A DNA stretch of 35,265 nt from Desulfobacterota bacterium AH_259_B03_O07. Its GTDB lineage: Bacteria > Desulfobacterota_D > UBA1144 > Nemesobacterales > CSP1-2. The translations under genes and the position numbers were made by a program. Of this stretch, positions 1 to 9,452 are shown in pieces. Below the pieces are notes generated by a model. It saw nothing but the letters and a program-made list of their open reading frames with translations, was not told where the DNA came from and did no database searches. Position 1 is the stretch's first letter. Every line of letters begins with the position of its first letter. The stretch is from the NCBI GenBank assembly GCA_027717645.1, contig JALLOG010000019.1:1-35265 (forward strand). The letters are read 5' to 3'.

Positions 1-69
1 TGAATGCCCATTTAAAATCGAAAAGACTGTCCCCGAAATATCTAACATCTACAATCACAACTATTAAAC

Positions 70-120
70 GAAGCGATCTCTAGCTATCTTTGAAGATTGC
101 TTCACTCCGTTCGCAACGAC
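70..120. repeat. Hairpin-type intergenic repeat fragment (GAAGCGATC ... GATTGCTTCACTCCGTTCGCAACGAC)
   Basis: Near-perfect inverted repeat GAAGCGATC (70-78) / GATTGCTTC (95-103), followed by CGCAACGAC. It resembles the TTGCTTC...CGCAATGACG segment at 30318-30350. Confidence 0.45.
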
Positions 121-159
121 ACGACAGAGGAAACCCTGCAGCAAGCTAAAGGGAATTTG

Positions 160-1332
160 CTAGTTTAAATCAATTATATCTGTATCGGTTTGCAGGCTAA
201 TTTTAAAGGGTGATTTAGGAATGAGTGAATTAATTATTTCCCCCACGTTTCTCCCCTGAATTAATATCTTGAATCTATCCCCCATTTGTTCAGGTAGGAA
301 AAGATTTTTAATTGAGAATATAGTTTTGAGTCTTGTTGCCTCTGATTGTTTATTATTTTCTGTGGTTCTTTCGATAATATCTAAAATACCCCAATCGATT
401 AGAAATTGTCCTTGAGTTGTATATTTTAAAGTTTTTAAACCAACGGATTCTCCAATTCTTATGAGATTGCTAAAGTCAACATGGGCTGTAATGTCTTGTT
501 TCCCTATGTTTATATACGGGTTATCATTTATACTGTGTTTATATAGACATTTACAAGTTCCCTTCAATCTTGTGGGATTAAATAATTCCTGGGCGAGAAA
601 TCCGTAGTCAATTGTCATAACAAAGCCCTTATCAAGCACACTTGCTATATCTCGAAGCCATTTTTCCGCATGAAGGTTAATCTCAACCTCTTGACAATCC
701 TTAAAATCAATATTGTAATCGAGGAAATAGTCTCTTAATTCTTTAATGCTTGGATCATCTATGACTTCTATAAACTCATCGTTTTTAAGATCAACGAATA
801 TTTCTTTTAGCATTCCGTCTTCAAACCTTGCTCTATGGAAGGGGAATGAATCAAGAAGTTCATTTGATATAAAGATTCCGCAAATATTTGTTGATTTCAG
901 TTCAGAGATTCGATTGATCCATTTAATCTTATCAAGGTGCTCTTTCAATAAATTTTTCTCCTGGAGAATTTGGTGCGGGCTTTTTTCTATAATCGTGTAA
1001 TTAAGGCAATTGTAGAGATTAGGGTAATTCCTTTTTGTTGAATCAAGAATATCCAGCGCAAGATATCCTTTACCTGCGCCCATCTCTACGATTGTAAAGT
1101 TTGATACACCGATAACTTCATATGATTTATGTATTAAACTACTGATGACTTCTCCGAATGCCGGATGAACGCATGGGCTAGTATAATAGTCGCCTTCTTT
1201 ACCGATTATTCTTTTCCCAGCGGTATAGTAGCCATATTTTTTATGGTAAAGAGCGAGGCCCATAAATTTATCGAACGTAATCGGACCAGTTTCTTTAATT
1301 ATGGATTTTATGATTTTTGTTAGTTCATGCAT
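160..1332 (-). CDS. SAM-dependent methyltransferase, MidA/NDUFAF7 (DUF185) family
   Basis: 390-aa ORF; N-terminal GPITFDKFMGLALYHKKYGYYT and GDYYTSPCVHPAFGEVI, VEMGAGKGYLALDIL SAM motif, ISNELLDSFPFHR. Confidence 0.85.
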   Translation of the reverse strand: MHELTKIIKSIIKETGPITFDKFMGLALYHKKYGYYTAGKRIIGKEGDYYTSPCVHPAFGEVISSLIHKSYEVIGVSNFTIVEMGAGKGYLALDILDSTKRNYPNLYNCLNYTIIEKSPHQILQEKNLLKEHLDKIKWINRISELKSTNICGIFISNELLDSFPFHRARFEDGMLKEIFVDLKNDEFIEVIDDPSIKELRDYFLDYNIDFKDCQEVEINLHAEKWLRDIASVLDKGFVMTIDYGFLAQELFNPTRLKGTCKCLYKHSINDNPYINIGKQDITAHVDFSNLIRIGESVGLKTLKYTTQGQFLIDWGILDIIERTTENNKQSEATRLKTIFSIKNLFLPEQMGDRFKILIQGRNVGEIINSLIPKSPFKISLQTDTDIIDLN

Positions 1333-1519
1333 CTAGTTGTCAGAAATTTAAGATAATATTATAAACGTTTTAGGAATAATGAAATCGGGTATGGATTTTA
1401 GGCGACAATTGATATTAAATTAATTATACATGAGTATATTAAGTTGAAAATCCATGAAAATTAATCAATAATTTATATTTAAATTCTTATTTCTCTATTA
1501 GAGAGATTGGGGAAATTTG

Positions 1520-2389
1520 ATGCTAGCTCAAAAAGTCGCATCTATAAAAGATTCTGTATTTAATTTCAATATGTTTTTAAAGGCGTACCGGTGGAAATTA
1601 CGCCAGTTTAAACCCAAGGTATTAGTATTTTATGAAAATCGAAAGTTTATTATAAAATCCGCCGAAAATGCCTATGAGCTTGAACAAGCTTTAAATCTTA
1701 GATATGAGGTTTTCTACAAAGAGGTCCTAAATAAAAGGGCCATATTACAAATTGATATAGATAGCTTCGATCTAATTTGCGACCATCTGATTATCATCGA
1801 TAAAAAATCAGAAAAGGTAATTGGAACTTATAGGTTTATTTCTTCTACTTACTCTGAAGTGTTCTATTCTGAAACTGAATTTTCAATTGATAATCTTAAA
1901 AGGGCTACCGGGAATAAACTTGAACTTGGCAGGGCTTGTGTACACAAGGATTATAGAACAGGGATAGGTATAGCGCTCTTATGGAAGGGTCTCTCGGAAT
2001 ATATGAAAAAGGTTGATGCCCAATATCTTTTCGGATGTTCTAGTGTTAACACGACGAACACTTTTGAAATAGGATTACTTTATAAGTACTTAAAGGAATT
2101 ATATTTCTCACCGGAGGAGTTAAGGGTATATCCCAATGAGAAAAATAAGATTAGGCAGTTCGACTTATATTTGAATGCTATTGGAGATATAAGTTCACAA
2201 ATAGAAAGGATAGAAGAATTAATTCCCGCTCTTTTAAGAGGCTATTTAAAGGCTGGTAGCAAAGTATGTGGTGAACCTGCCTTGGACTGGAAATTTGGAT
2301 GTGCGGATTTCTTTACCATTTTAGACCTCGAACGAATGAATAAGTTACATGAAAAGAAGTATAACAATAAAGAAAAGTTTCAGCCATAA
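1520..2389 (+). CDS. GNAT-fold N-acyltransferase, OlsB-like (ornithine-lipid/hemolysin-like)
   Basis: ORF with LRYEVFYKE, GTYRFISS, ELGRACVHKDYRTGIGIALLWKGL, YLFGCSSV motifs. The track start at 1517 is a TTG; ATG follows at 1520. Confidence 0.7.
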   Translation: MLAQKVASIKDSVFNFNMFLKAYRWKLRQFKPKVLVFYENRKFIIKSAENAYELEQALNLRYEVFYKEVLNKRAILQIDIDSFDLICDHLIIIDKKSEKVIGTYRFISSTYSEVFYSETEFSIDNLKRATGNKLELGRACVHKDYRTGIGIALLWKGLSEYMKKVDAQYLFGCSSVNTTNTFEIGLLYKYLKELYFSPEELRVYPNEKNKIRQFDLYLNAIGDISSQIERIEELIPALLRGYLKAGSKVCGEPALDWKFGCADFFTILDLERMNKLHEKKYNNKEKFQP

Positions 2390-2563
2390 TAGCTAATGAT
2401 AATATCCCGTAATAATTTATCTTATAGTGTTTTTCTAATTAGTTTCCTTTAACACACTAATCAACGTTTTCTCAATCGAATGTTGTTTAAGAATGGTAGA
2501 AGTTTTATGGATTCGCACATGGTTTGATTAAAAGTGACTCTTTTTAATAGACAAAAGAAATAA

Positions 2564-3337
2564 ATGATGAAAAAGTATTTAAGAATTACTGCGCTTTTTT
2601 TTATCGTAGTATCTTTTGTTATTATTTGTTACATTGCAGATAAAGCAATTGGAAATGAAAGGAGGAAATTAAAATTTTTTTCTAAGAACGCCTCCTTTTA
2701 CACTAAGCTCTTGCTTAAGGCTTTCGGAGTCAAGCCTTTATATAGAAATATTGAAAATCTATCGAAAAAAGAAACTAACTATCTAATTGTTTCTAACCAT
2801 CTATCATATTTAGATATTTTCATAATCTTTTCATTTGTACCATCAGTGTTTGTAGCTAATTCCGAATTAAATGAGCAGTTTCTGTTAGGGACAATTACTA
2901 GATATGCTGGTGGGGTTTTTGTAGAGAGGAGAAGTAGGGCTGAACTTTCTAAGGAAATTGAATTGATAACGAATATGCTAAAAGAAGGTCTTAATGTCGT
3001 TTTATTTCCTGAAGCAACCACATCCAATGGTGATGCCCTAATGCCCTTCAAAAACCCTTTCTTGACATGTGCAATTAAAGCGAATGTTGACATAGTGCCT
3101 GTTTGCATTAAATATAGAAAGATTGACGGTGAAGATGTTAATTCGATGAACCGTGATCTAATATATTTTTATGGGGATGCAAAATTCTTCGATCACGCTT
3201 TTAGGCTTGTATCCCATGAACGTGTTGATGCGGAAATGTATGAACTGGAGAAAATAGGGGTAAAACCTGAACACACAAGGAAGCAATTAACAGAAATTGC
3301 TTACAACATTATTAGTTCAGCATACACTTCTAGTTAG
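2564..3337 (+). CDS. 1-acyl-sn-glycerol-3-phosphate acyltransferase family (PlsC/OlsA-like)
   Basis: NHLSYLDIF (NHxxxxD block I), GGVFVERRSR, VVLFPEATTSNGDALMPFK (block III, EATTS). Confidence 0.85.
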   Translation: MMKKYLRITALFFIVVSFVIICYIADKAIGNERRKLKFFSKNASFYTKLLLKAFGVKPLYRNIENLSKKETNYLIVSNHLSYLDIFIIFSFVPSVFVANSELNEQFLLGTITRYAGGVFVERRSRAELSKEIELITNMLKEGLNVVLFPEATTSNGDALMPFKNPFLTCAIKANVDIVPVCIKYRKIDGEDVNSMNRDLIYFYGDAKFFDHAFRLVSHERVDAEMYELEKIGVKPEHTRKQLTEIAYNIISSAYTSS

Positions 3338-3412
3338 GAATCTGTTTTTTCCAAACAAATATTCCAAGCTACCTGGTTGTTTAACGCTAAGTGGTTTTTA
3401 TCAACTATTAAA

Positions 3413-4064
3413 CTAATTATATTTTCCGCTTGTCAAAACGAGGTTAAATATCGACGTATCAACCTCGACCAAGTGTCTAATCTTTTCATGAACATCTATA
3501 TAAATCATATCAGCATATCCGGAAAGCCGTTTCAAGAATCGGTTAAAATGCTTAGTCTGGGATTCATGAAACTCTTCAATATTTAGAGTAGTTGAGGATG
3601 AAGTATTTTTAAGAACCATTTCCAGATGGTGTTCGGCACTTAAAAAGAAATCACGATCTAACGATCCCGTCATTGATATCGAAAGGTTAGTTACAGCATT
3701 TTTATAGTGCTTTAGGGATATCTCTAATGCACCGTGCTCTTTATACTGTAGAAAATTTTTCTAAGGATTCAAGATAATTAGCCGTTAAACTATTAGCCTC
3801 GCCAAATTCTTGAATAAAATGGCGTTTGAACTGTACTCCCATTCCACAAATCCCGATTATATCTGCATCAGGGTCCGTTGGAATAGATTCAATGTTTTCA
3901 TCAATAATCTCTATATCCCATTCTTCCGGACATAAAGCTGCCAGGGTCGCAATACCTAATGGTGACCTGGTGGTTTTAATGTCTCTAGGTAAAACATTAT
4001 CAATTGCCCACTGAAAACTCCAAAAGCTCTCGGGAAACTTTGGGTTGATAAGTAATAATTTCAT
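3413..4064 (-). pseudogene. Truncated B12-binding radical SAM N-terminus joined to an unrelated helical C-terminus, with a frameshift
   Basis: ORF 3741-4064 (MKLLLINPKFPESFWSFQWAIDN...SPLGIATLAALCPEEWDIEIIDENIESI...DIIGICGMGVQFKR) matches the N-terminal cobalamin-binding region of radical SAM proteins but ends after about 70 aa of it. It reads into ORF 3413-3673 after a 1-nt shift at the A/T run 3751-3760 (LEKF|LQYKEHGALEISLKHYKNAVTNLSISMTGSLDRD...). No CxxxCxxC motif present. Confidence 0.6.
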
Positions 4065-4525
4065 AGGCTTTTTCTCCTAGTTGATTAGTTCAACTGTGAT
4101 TTCGTACAATTATGATAATTTCGTTTTATGCGAAAACCTAAATCATGAAACAAATAAAGGTCTCTAGTCAACCAAAGACATCACATCGAACTACACATTT
4201 CCTTGGAAACAAACTTGTCGTTCCTTCGAGCATAGCATTAAATTTAAGTTGTTCCCAGTACTTTCTTGTTGATTTATAGACCTCACCCTATAAGTGTTGT
4301 TAATCATTGCTCTTGTTACTCCCTCCCCTATTTCCTCCTTGTTATGTAACCCAAGCTAAACTCTATTGTTCATTTATGTTGTCTTATAACCGTAAGCGCC
4401 TATAAATTCAAAGAAAGTGGGGATCGCTATAATTGCCATCTTCTAAAGGTATTATTTGGGATAATGATTCTTGCTCTAAAAATTGAGGTAGGTTATGATT
4501 AAGGCTTTCTAAAGGAGATTCATCG

Positions 4526-5692
4526 ATGAATGTGAAATGGGCTAACAGAATCGAAGCGCTCCCTCCTTACCTATTTGCAGAAATAGATGCGAAAATGGAT
4601 GAAATGAAAGCCAAGGGGGTTGACGTTATAGATTTGGGTGTTGGTGATCCCGATATACCAACGCCTTCGAACATTATCGATGCGCTGGAAATTGCCGCCA
4701 GGGATCCAGGGAATCATAGATATCCATCATATGTCGGGATGCTATCTTTTAGAGAGGCTGTTTCAAATTGGTATAACGAAAGATTCGGTGTTGATTTGGA
4801 TCCTGTGACTGAAGTACTTGCCCTTATTGGCTCGAAGGAAGGTATAGCACATACACCTCTTGCCTTTTTAGACCCTGGGGACGTTGCTTTGGTTCCAAAT
4901 CCTGGATACCCGGTTTATAGTGTAGCAACCACTTTTGCAGGTGGAATTCCCTATGACTTACCATTACTTAGGGATAATGGCTTTATCCCCGATCTAGATT
5001 CTATTCCTGAAGAAATAAGAAATAAAGCAAAAATAATGTTTTTGAACTACCCGAATAATCCCACAGCCGCTGTATCAGAAATTGGCTTTTTTAGTGAGGT
5101 TGTAGATTTTGCATCCAAGAATAACATTCTTGTTTGTCATGATGCAGCATACACAGAAATAGCTTTTAATGGGTTACAACCGCCTAGCTTTCTCCAGACG
5201 GAAGGTGCCACTGAAGTTGGCATGGAGTTTCACTCTTTGTCGAAGACTTTTAATATGACTGGATGGAGGATAGGCTTCGCCGCTGGAAATAAAAATGCCA
5301 TCGCTGGTCTGGGTAAAATAAAAACAAATATCGATTCTGGAGTGTTTCAGGGTGTTCAATATGCTGGTATCGAGGCTCTCAGGAACTATTCTCTTGGGTT
5401 GGATGATCGCAGGAAGGTTTACGAAGAGAGGAGGAACATATTCTGCAAGGGTCTGGATGATGTTGGGTTGAGATATTATCTTCCTAAGGCTACTTTTTAC
5501 GTATGGTTCGAAACTCCTGAAGATATCTCTTCACAGGATTTCACGTCGAGGCTTATATCTGAAACTGGTATTGTAGTAACTCCAGGAAACGGATTTGGAA
5601 ATTATGGCGAGGGGTATATTCGTGTTTCTACTACGATAGGTACGAAAAGGATTTTAGACGCAGTTGAGAGAATAAAAAACTTTAAAATTTGA
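4526..5692 (+). CDS. dapL: LL-diaminopimelate aminotransferase
   Basis: 388-aa class I aminotransferase; IDLGVGDPDIPTP, NYPNNPTAAV, HSLSKTFNMTGWRIGFAAG; AAAGGAG upstream of ATG. Confidence 0.85.
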   Translation: MNVKWANRIEALPPYLFAEIDAKMDEMKAKGVDVIDLGVGDPDIPTPSNIIDALEIAARDPGNHRYPSYVGMLSFREAVSNWYNERFGVDLDPVTEVLALIGSKEGIAHTPLAFLDPGDVALVPNPGYPVYSVATTFAGGIPYDLPLLRDNGFIPDLDSIPEEIRNKAKIMFLNYPNNPTAAVSEIGFFSEVVDFASKNNILVCHDAAYTEIAFNGLQPPSFLQTEGATEVGMEFHSLSKTFNMTGWRIGFAAGNKNAIAGLGKIKTNIDSGVFQGVQYAGIEALRNYSLGLDDRRKVYEERRNIFCKGLDDVGLRYYLPKATFYVWFETPEDISSQDFTSRLISETGIVVTPGNGFGNYGEGYIRVSTTIGTKRILDAVERIKNFKI

Positions 5693-5735
5693 GCATATTA
5701 TAAAAATATTTCCAGAGTTGTTTACTCTATAAATT

Positions 5736-7220
5736 GTGGAAAACCTGGTTCTACTTTCTAAAATATTTATAACCTCTATATACACGATTACACTTCTTCT
5801 ACTCTGCTCCTTTGGGATTCACAGATATTATCTGTCTCATATTTTCTTAAAGTTTAAAAACCAGATTCCGAAACCAAAGGGTAGATTCTCTAAATTGCCT
5901 GTTGTTACCATACAACTGCCAATCTATAACGAAATGCACGTTGTTGAAAGGATAATTTCTTCAGTATGCGAAATTGACTACCCAATTGAACTTTTAGAGA
6001 TACAGGTTCTAGATGACTCTACTGATAAAACCAAGGAAATTGCGAAAGCAATTGTTAATAAATATAGATCCTTAGGATTCCAAATATATTACATTCACCG
6101 GGATAACCGAGAGGGATTTAAGGCCGGAGCACTGAGGGAAGGGATCAAGAGATCCAAAGGTGAATTCATTGCGATTTTTGATTCGGATTTTATTCCACCG
6201 AGTGGATTTCTTAAAAAGACGATAGATTTTTTTACAGACCCTCAAGTTGGAATGGTTCAGGTAAGATGGGGACATTTAAATCTAAATTATTCAACACTTA
6301 CCAGGGCACAATCTATTCTACTTGACGGCCATTTCCTAATTGAGCAGGCATCAAGGTTTTATGGTGGAATGTTTTTTAACTTTAATGGAACTGCGGGAGT
6401 ATTGAGGAAGGACTGTATTGAATCATCCGGGGGCTGGCAACATGACACACTAACTGAGGACCTGGATCTTAGCTACAGGGCACAAATGAAGGGTTGGAGG
6501 TTGGTTTATTTAAAAGACTTGGTAGCTAAGGCTGAACTCCCGGTCGATATGAATGCTTTTAAATCTCAACAACATAGATGGGCGAAAGGGGGAATTCAAA
6601 CTGCCAAAAAACTTCTCCTAAGAATTCTTAATACAAAGGAAATATCTAAAAGAAACAAAATAGAAGCCGCCTTTCACCTTTTAGGAAATTTCTCATATCC
6701 ACTTTTATTACTCCTCCTATTATTGATGTTACCGATGGCATATTTGTGGCGATCATATGGCTGGGAGAATGTTATACTGTTAAATCTGATCGCAATTTCT
6801 GCCGGTACCTTGAGTTTCGTTAGGTTTTATTTTCTCGCATTGAAGGAAGCAAACAAAGATAATTGGAGGAAATACGTTAAGTATATACCTCTTTCAATGG
6901 CTATAGGTACAGGATTAGCAATTAACAATTCAATAGCGGTTTTTGAAGCTCTTATCGGTAAAAGTTCGGACTTTAGGCGAACTCCTAAATTTGCTGTTAC
7001 TACAAAAGGGGATAACTGGCGAAAGAGCAGTTACGTTAGTTCAAAAGAGCCAACATCTCTGATTGAGCTGGCGTTTGGTCTTATCTTTATAGTACAAACC
7101 TTTTACGCAGTGTTTATGGGATTTATTGGTTGGATACCATTTCTCATAATTATCCAGATCGGTTTTATTTACAATTCGATTCTTTCAATAATTCATGGTT
7201 CGAGAAAGGGTACATTGTGA
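5736..7220 (+). CDS. Family 2 processive-type glycosyltransferase (cellulose-synthase-like membrane GT2)
   Basis: VTIQLPIYNE, DDSTDKT, FDSDF, TEDLDLSYRAQMKGWR, QQHRWAKGGIQ plus several TM segments; GTG start. Confidence 0.85.
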   Translation: MENLVLLSKIFITSIYTITLLLLCSFGIHRYYLSHIFLKFKNQIPKPKGRFSKLPVVTIQLPIYNEMHVVERIISSVCEIDYPIELLEIQVLDDSTDKTKEIAKAIVNKYRSLGFQIYYIHRDNREGFKAGALREGIKRSKGEFIAIFDSDFIPPSGFLKKTIDFFTDPQVGMVQVRWGHLNLNYSTLTRAQSILLDGHFLIEQASRFYGGMFFNFNGTAGVLRKDCIESSGGWQHDTLTEDLDLSYRAQMKGWRLVYLKDLVAKAELPVDMNAFKSQQHRWAKGGIQTAKKLLLRILNTKEISKRNKIEAAFHLLGNFSYPLLLLLLLLMLPMAYLWRSYGWENVILLNLIAISAGTLSFVRFYFLALKEANKDNWRKYVKYIPLSMAIGTGLAINNSIAVFEALIGKSSDFRRTPKFAVTTKGDNWRKSSYVSSKEPTSLIELAFGLIFIVQTFYAVFMGFIGWIPFLIIIQIGFIYNSILSIIHGSRKGTL

Positions 7221-7328
7221 ATATAGATAGTTGCTGTAGCTAGAAATGGTTTTGTGTCTCTTCCTTGTGATTCCGACCTCGAAGTGTTTTTTTGAGAGTC
7301 ATCAATAAATTCCAATAAAAAAAAGTAC

Positions 7329-7358
7329 TTGACAAAAGTATTTTGGTGTGATAATTAT
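7329..7358 (+). promoter_or_regulatory. Putative sigma-70 promoter for tetR
   Basis: TTGACA at 7329-7334, TAATTA/GATAAT-like -10 around 7350-7357. Confidence 0.5.
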
Positions 7359-7375
7359 ATGTGTATAGAAATATG

Positions 7376-7389
7376 ACTGACTGGTCAGT
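7376..7389. promoter_or_regulatory. Putative TetR-family operator (ACTGAC-TG-GTCAGT)
   Basis: 6-bp inverted repeat ACTGAC (7376-7381) / GTCAGT (7384-7389) between the promoter and the tetR start codon. Confidence 0.55.
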
Positions 7390-7407
7390 TCAGTATGGTG
7401 GGGAAAA

Positions 7408-8067
7408 ATGGCGACTCCAAAAAGCATGGTTAGACAGAAAGTCCAGGGGGTGAGTTATCGATCGAGGAGGGAGAGGCGTAGGGAACAGATAATTAAAATA
7501 GCCTCAGGTTTGATTTCTGAAAAAGGCTATCACGATGTAACTGTGGAGGAAATAGCTGACAAAGTTGGAGTTGCAAAGGGAACTATTTACCTTTATTTCC
7601 CTTCTAAAGAGAAGTTATACCTTGAGATTCTAGAGGATAGTTATGAAGCCATAGAATCTATCCTCGAAAAAGAAATAGCAAAGAGTGATCCAGCTCCGAT
7701 TAAGTTGAAAAAGGTATTAACTTTAATTTTTGAGTTCTATAAAAGAAACCTAGACATACTGCGAATTCTAAGCAGAGATGAGACACACCTTATTCGAGAG
7801 CATTATGAATTCACTGAACATTGGAGATTGAGGAGAATCAAGCTTTATGAAAGGATTCTCGAAAAGGGGCAAAAAGAGGGATCATTTCGTTCAACGAACA
7901 CAAAGCTTACGGCTTTAATAATGTTTGGTCTTGTTAGATCGGTGATGTTTTTCTATAGGACTGATAAGACCGCAGGAGAAATTGCGGATGAAGTATTTAC
8001 AGTTATCTACAGAGGAATTCTTGTTAGTCAGGTAGAAGAGGAAGAAGGATTGTTATATGGGAATTAG
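7408..8067 (+). CDS. TetR/AcrR family transcriptional regulator
   Basis: N-terminal HTH: RREQIIKIASGLISEKGYHDVTVEEIADKVGVAKGTIYLYFPSKEKLYLEIL. Confidence 0.92.
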   Translation: MATPKSMVRQKVQGVSYRSRRERRREQIIKIASGLISEKGYHDVTVEEIADKVGVAKGTIYLYFPSKEKLYLEILEDSYEAIESILEKEIAKSDPAPIKLKKVLTLIFEFYKRNLDILRILSRDETHLIREHYEFTEHWRLRRIKLYERILEKGQKEGSFRSTNTKLTALIMFGLVRSVMFFYRTDKTAGEIADEVFTVIYRGILVSQVEEEEGLLYGN

Positions 8068-8119
8068 TTTTTTAGATAGCAAATAGAAGAAATCTTTTTA
8101 AAACAAGGAGGTATCGTAA

Positions 8120-9301
8120 ATGGCCATGAACTATCAATTTAGCTCGAAGATAAGCCATTTTGTTCCCCCAAAGCAGTGGGCCAGTATGAGGGTAGCAAAG
8201 GAGCTTGAAAAAACCACTGGCAAAAAAATAATTCACTTCGAAAAGGGTGATTATCAGGGACCTGATTTTGATACTCCAAACCATATCCTAGAGGCCACAG
8301 GAAAGGCGCTGGAGGACGGATATGTAAGATACGACCCAGGTCCTGGTCTTTCCGAACTAAGAGAGGCAATTGCTCAAGAGATGACAAAAAGAGGAAGACC
8401 TACAACCGACGATGAAGTTATAGTAACTGCGGGTGCAAAGCAATCCCTTAAGATGTCTCTCCTAAGTTTTTTGGAGGATGGTGACGAGGTGATTTTTCCG
8501 AACCCAGGTTACCCGCCCGATGAGGTTTGGGCAAAGTATGCAAGAGCAGATATACAGCATACCCCCCTCTCAAAACCCGATTGGCAGTTTAATGTTGAAG
8601 AACTTGAAAAAATGATTACACCCAAGACCAAGCTTATAATAATAAACACCCCTCAGAGGCCAAACGGTCATCTGGTAGAAAACCCGGACGAGATTGCCGA
8701 GGTTTGTTTAAAACACGAACATCTGATGGTTATAACCGATGAGATATTCTCACATGTCGTTTACGATGGAAAACAACATAGGACTATCTCTGCCGTACCC
8801 GGCATGGCTGAAAGATGTATCGTTATCGATACATTTTCAAAAACTTATGCAATGACGGGATGGAGAATCGGGTGGACTGTAGCTCCAAAACCTGTAATAG
8901 AAAAGCTTTCAATTTTTCTTCAAGACTCTATAACAAATGTTGCGGCATTTATTCAAAAAGCTGCCTTTACCGCTATGACAGGTCCTCAGGATTGGGTAGA
9001 AAACAAATTAATGATACTTCAGAACAAGAGAGATAGAATGGTATCAGGATTAAATTCAATTCCAGGCATAAAATGTGACACTCCTTCCGGGGCTTTTTAC
9101 GCTTTTCCTGATATTACTGGTACAGGATTAACTTCACAGGAATTTACAGACAAGTTGATTAAAACTGCAGGGGTTGCAGTAGTTGCAGGAACAGCTTTTG
9201 GTAGCCAGGGAGAGGGTTATGTGAGGGTAACATATGCGTGCTCCGACGAGGACATTGATGAGGGAATTGACGGGATGAGAGGGGCTAACTTAAAAGCATA
9301 G
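8120..9301 (+). CDS. Class I/II PLP-dependent aminotransferase
   Basis: GKKIIHFEKGDY, GPGLSELREAIA, TAGAKQSLKMSLLSFLEDGDEVIFPNPGYPP, DTFSKTYAMTGWRIGW; AAGGAGG upstream. Confidence 0.88.
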   Translation: MAMNYQFSSKISHFVPPKQWASMRVAKELEKTTGKKIIHFEKGDYQGPDFDTPNHILEATGKALEDGYVRYDPGPGLSELREAIAQEMTKRGRPTTDDEVIVTAGAKQSLKMSLLSFLEDGDEVIFPNPGYPPDEVWAKYARADIQHTPLSKPDWQFNVEELEKMITPKTKLIIINTPQRPNGHLVENPDEIAEVCLKHEHLMVITDEIFSHVVYDGKQHRTISAVPGMAERCIVIDTFSKTYAMTGWRIGWTVAPKPVIEKLSIFLQDSITNVAAFIQKAAFTAMTGPQDWVENKLMILQNKRDRMVSGLNSIPGIKCDTPSGAFYAFPDITGTGLTSQEFTDKLIKTAGVAVVAGTAFGSQGEGYVRVTYACSDEDIDEGIDGMRGANLKA

Positions 9302-9341
9302 TCAATACTCGTTTTTTCCAGAGTGTAATTTGCACAGTATC

Positions 9342-9386
9342 GGGGGAACAAGTTGCTTTGATAACAACTTGTTCCCCCTTTATTTT
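9342..9386 (+). terminator. Intrinsic terminator after aminotransferase
   Basis: Perfect 14-bp stem GGGGGAACAAGTTG (9342-9355) / CAACTTGTTCCCCC (9365-9378), then TTTATTTT. Confidence 0.92.
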
Positions 9387-9452
9387 ATAACTCTTTAAAT
9401 TTGTCTGTAAAGTTGATAATATAATAATAATTAACTTGATAAAGACACTCCT

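Noticed and set aside
746-1000. 84-aa plus-strand ORF
   Set aside because: Antisense to the MidA-type gene; no recognisable motif or SD.
1430-1519. Pho box upstream of the olsB-like gene
   Set aside because: AT-rich, but no 11-bp periodic TTAACA-type hexamers were found.
3377-3586. 69-aa plus-strand ORF
   Set aside because: Antisense to the radical-SAM-fusion fragment; no homology signal seen.
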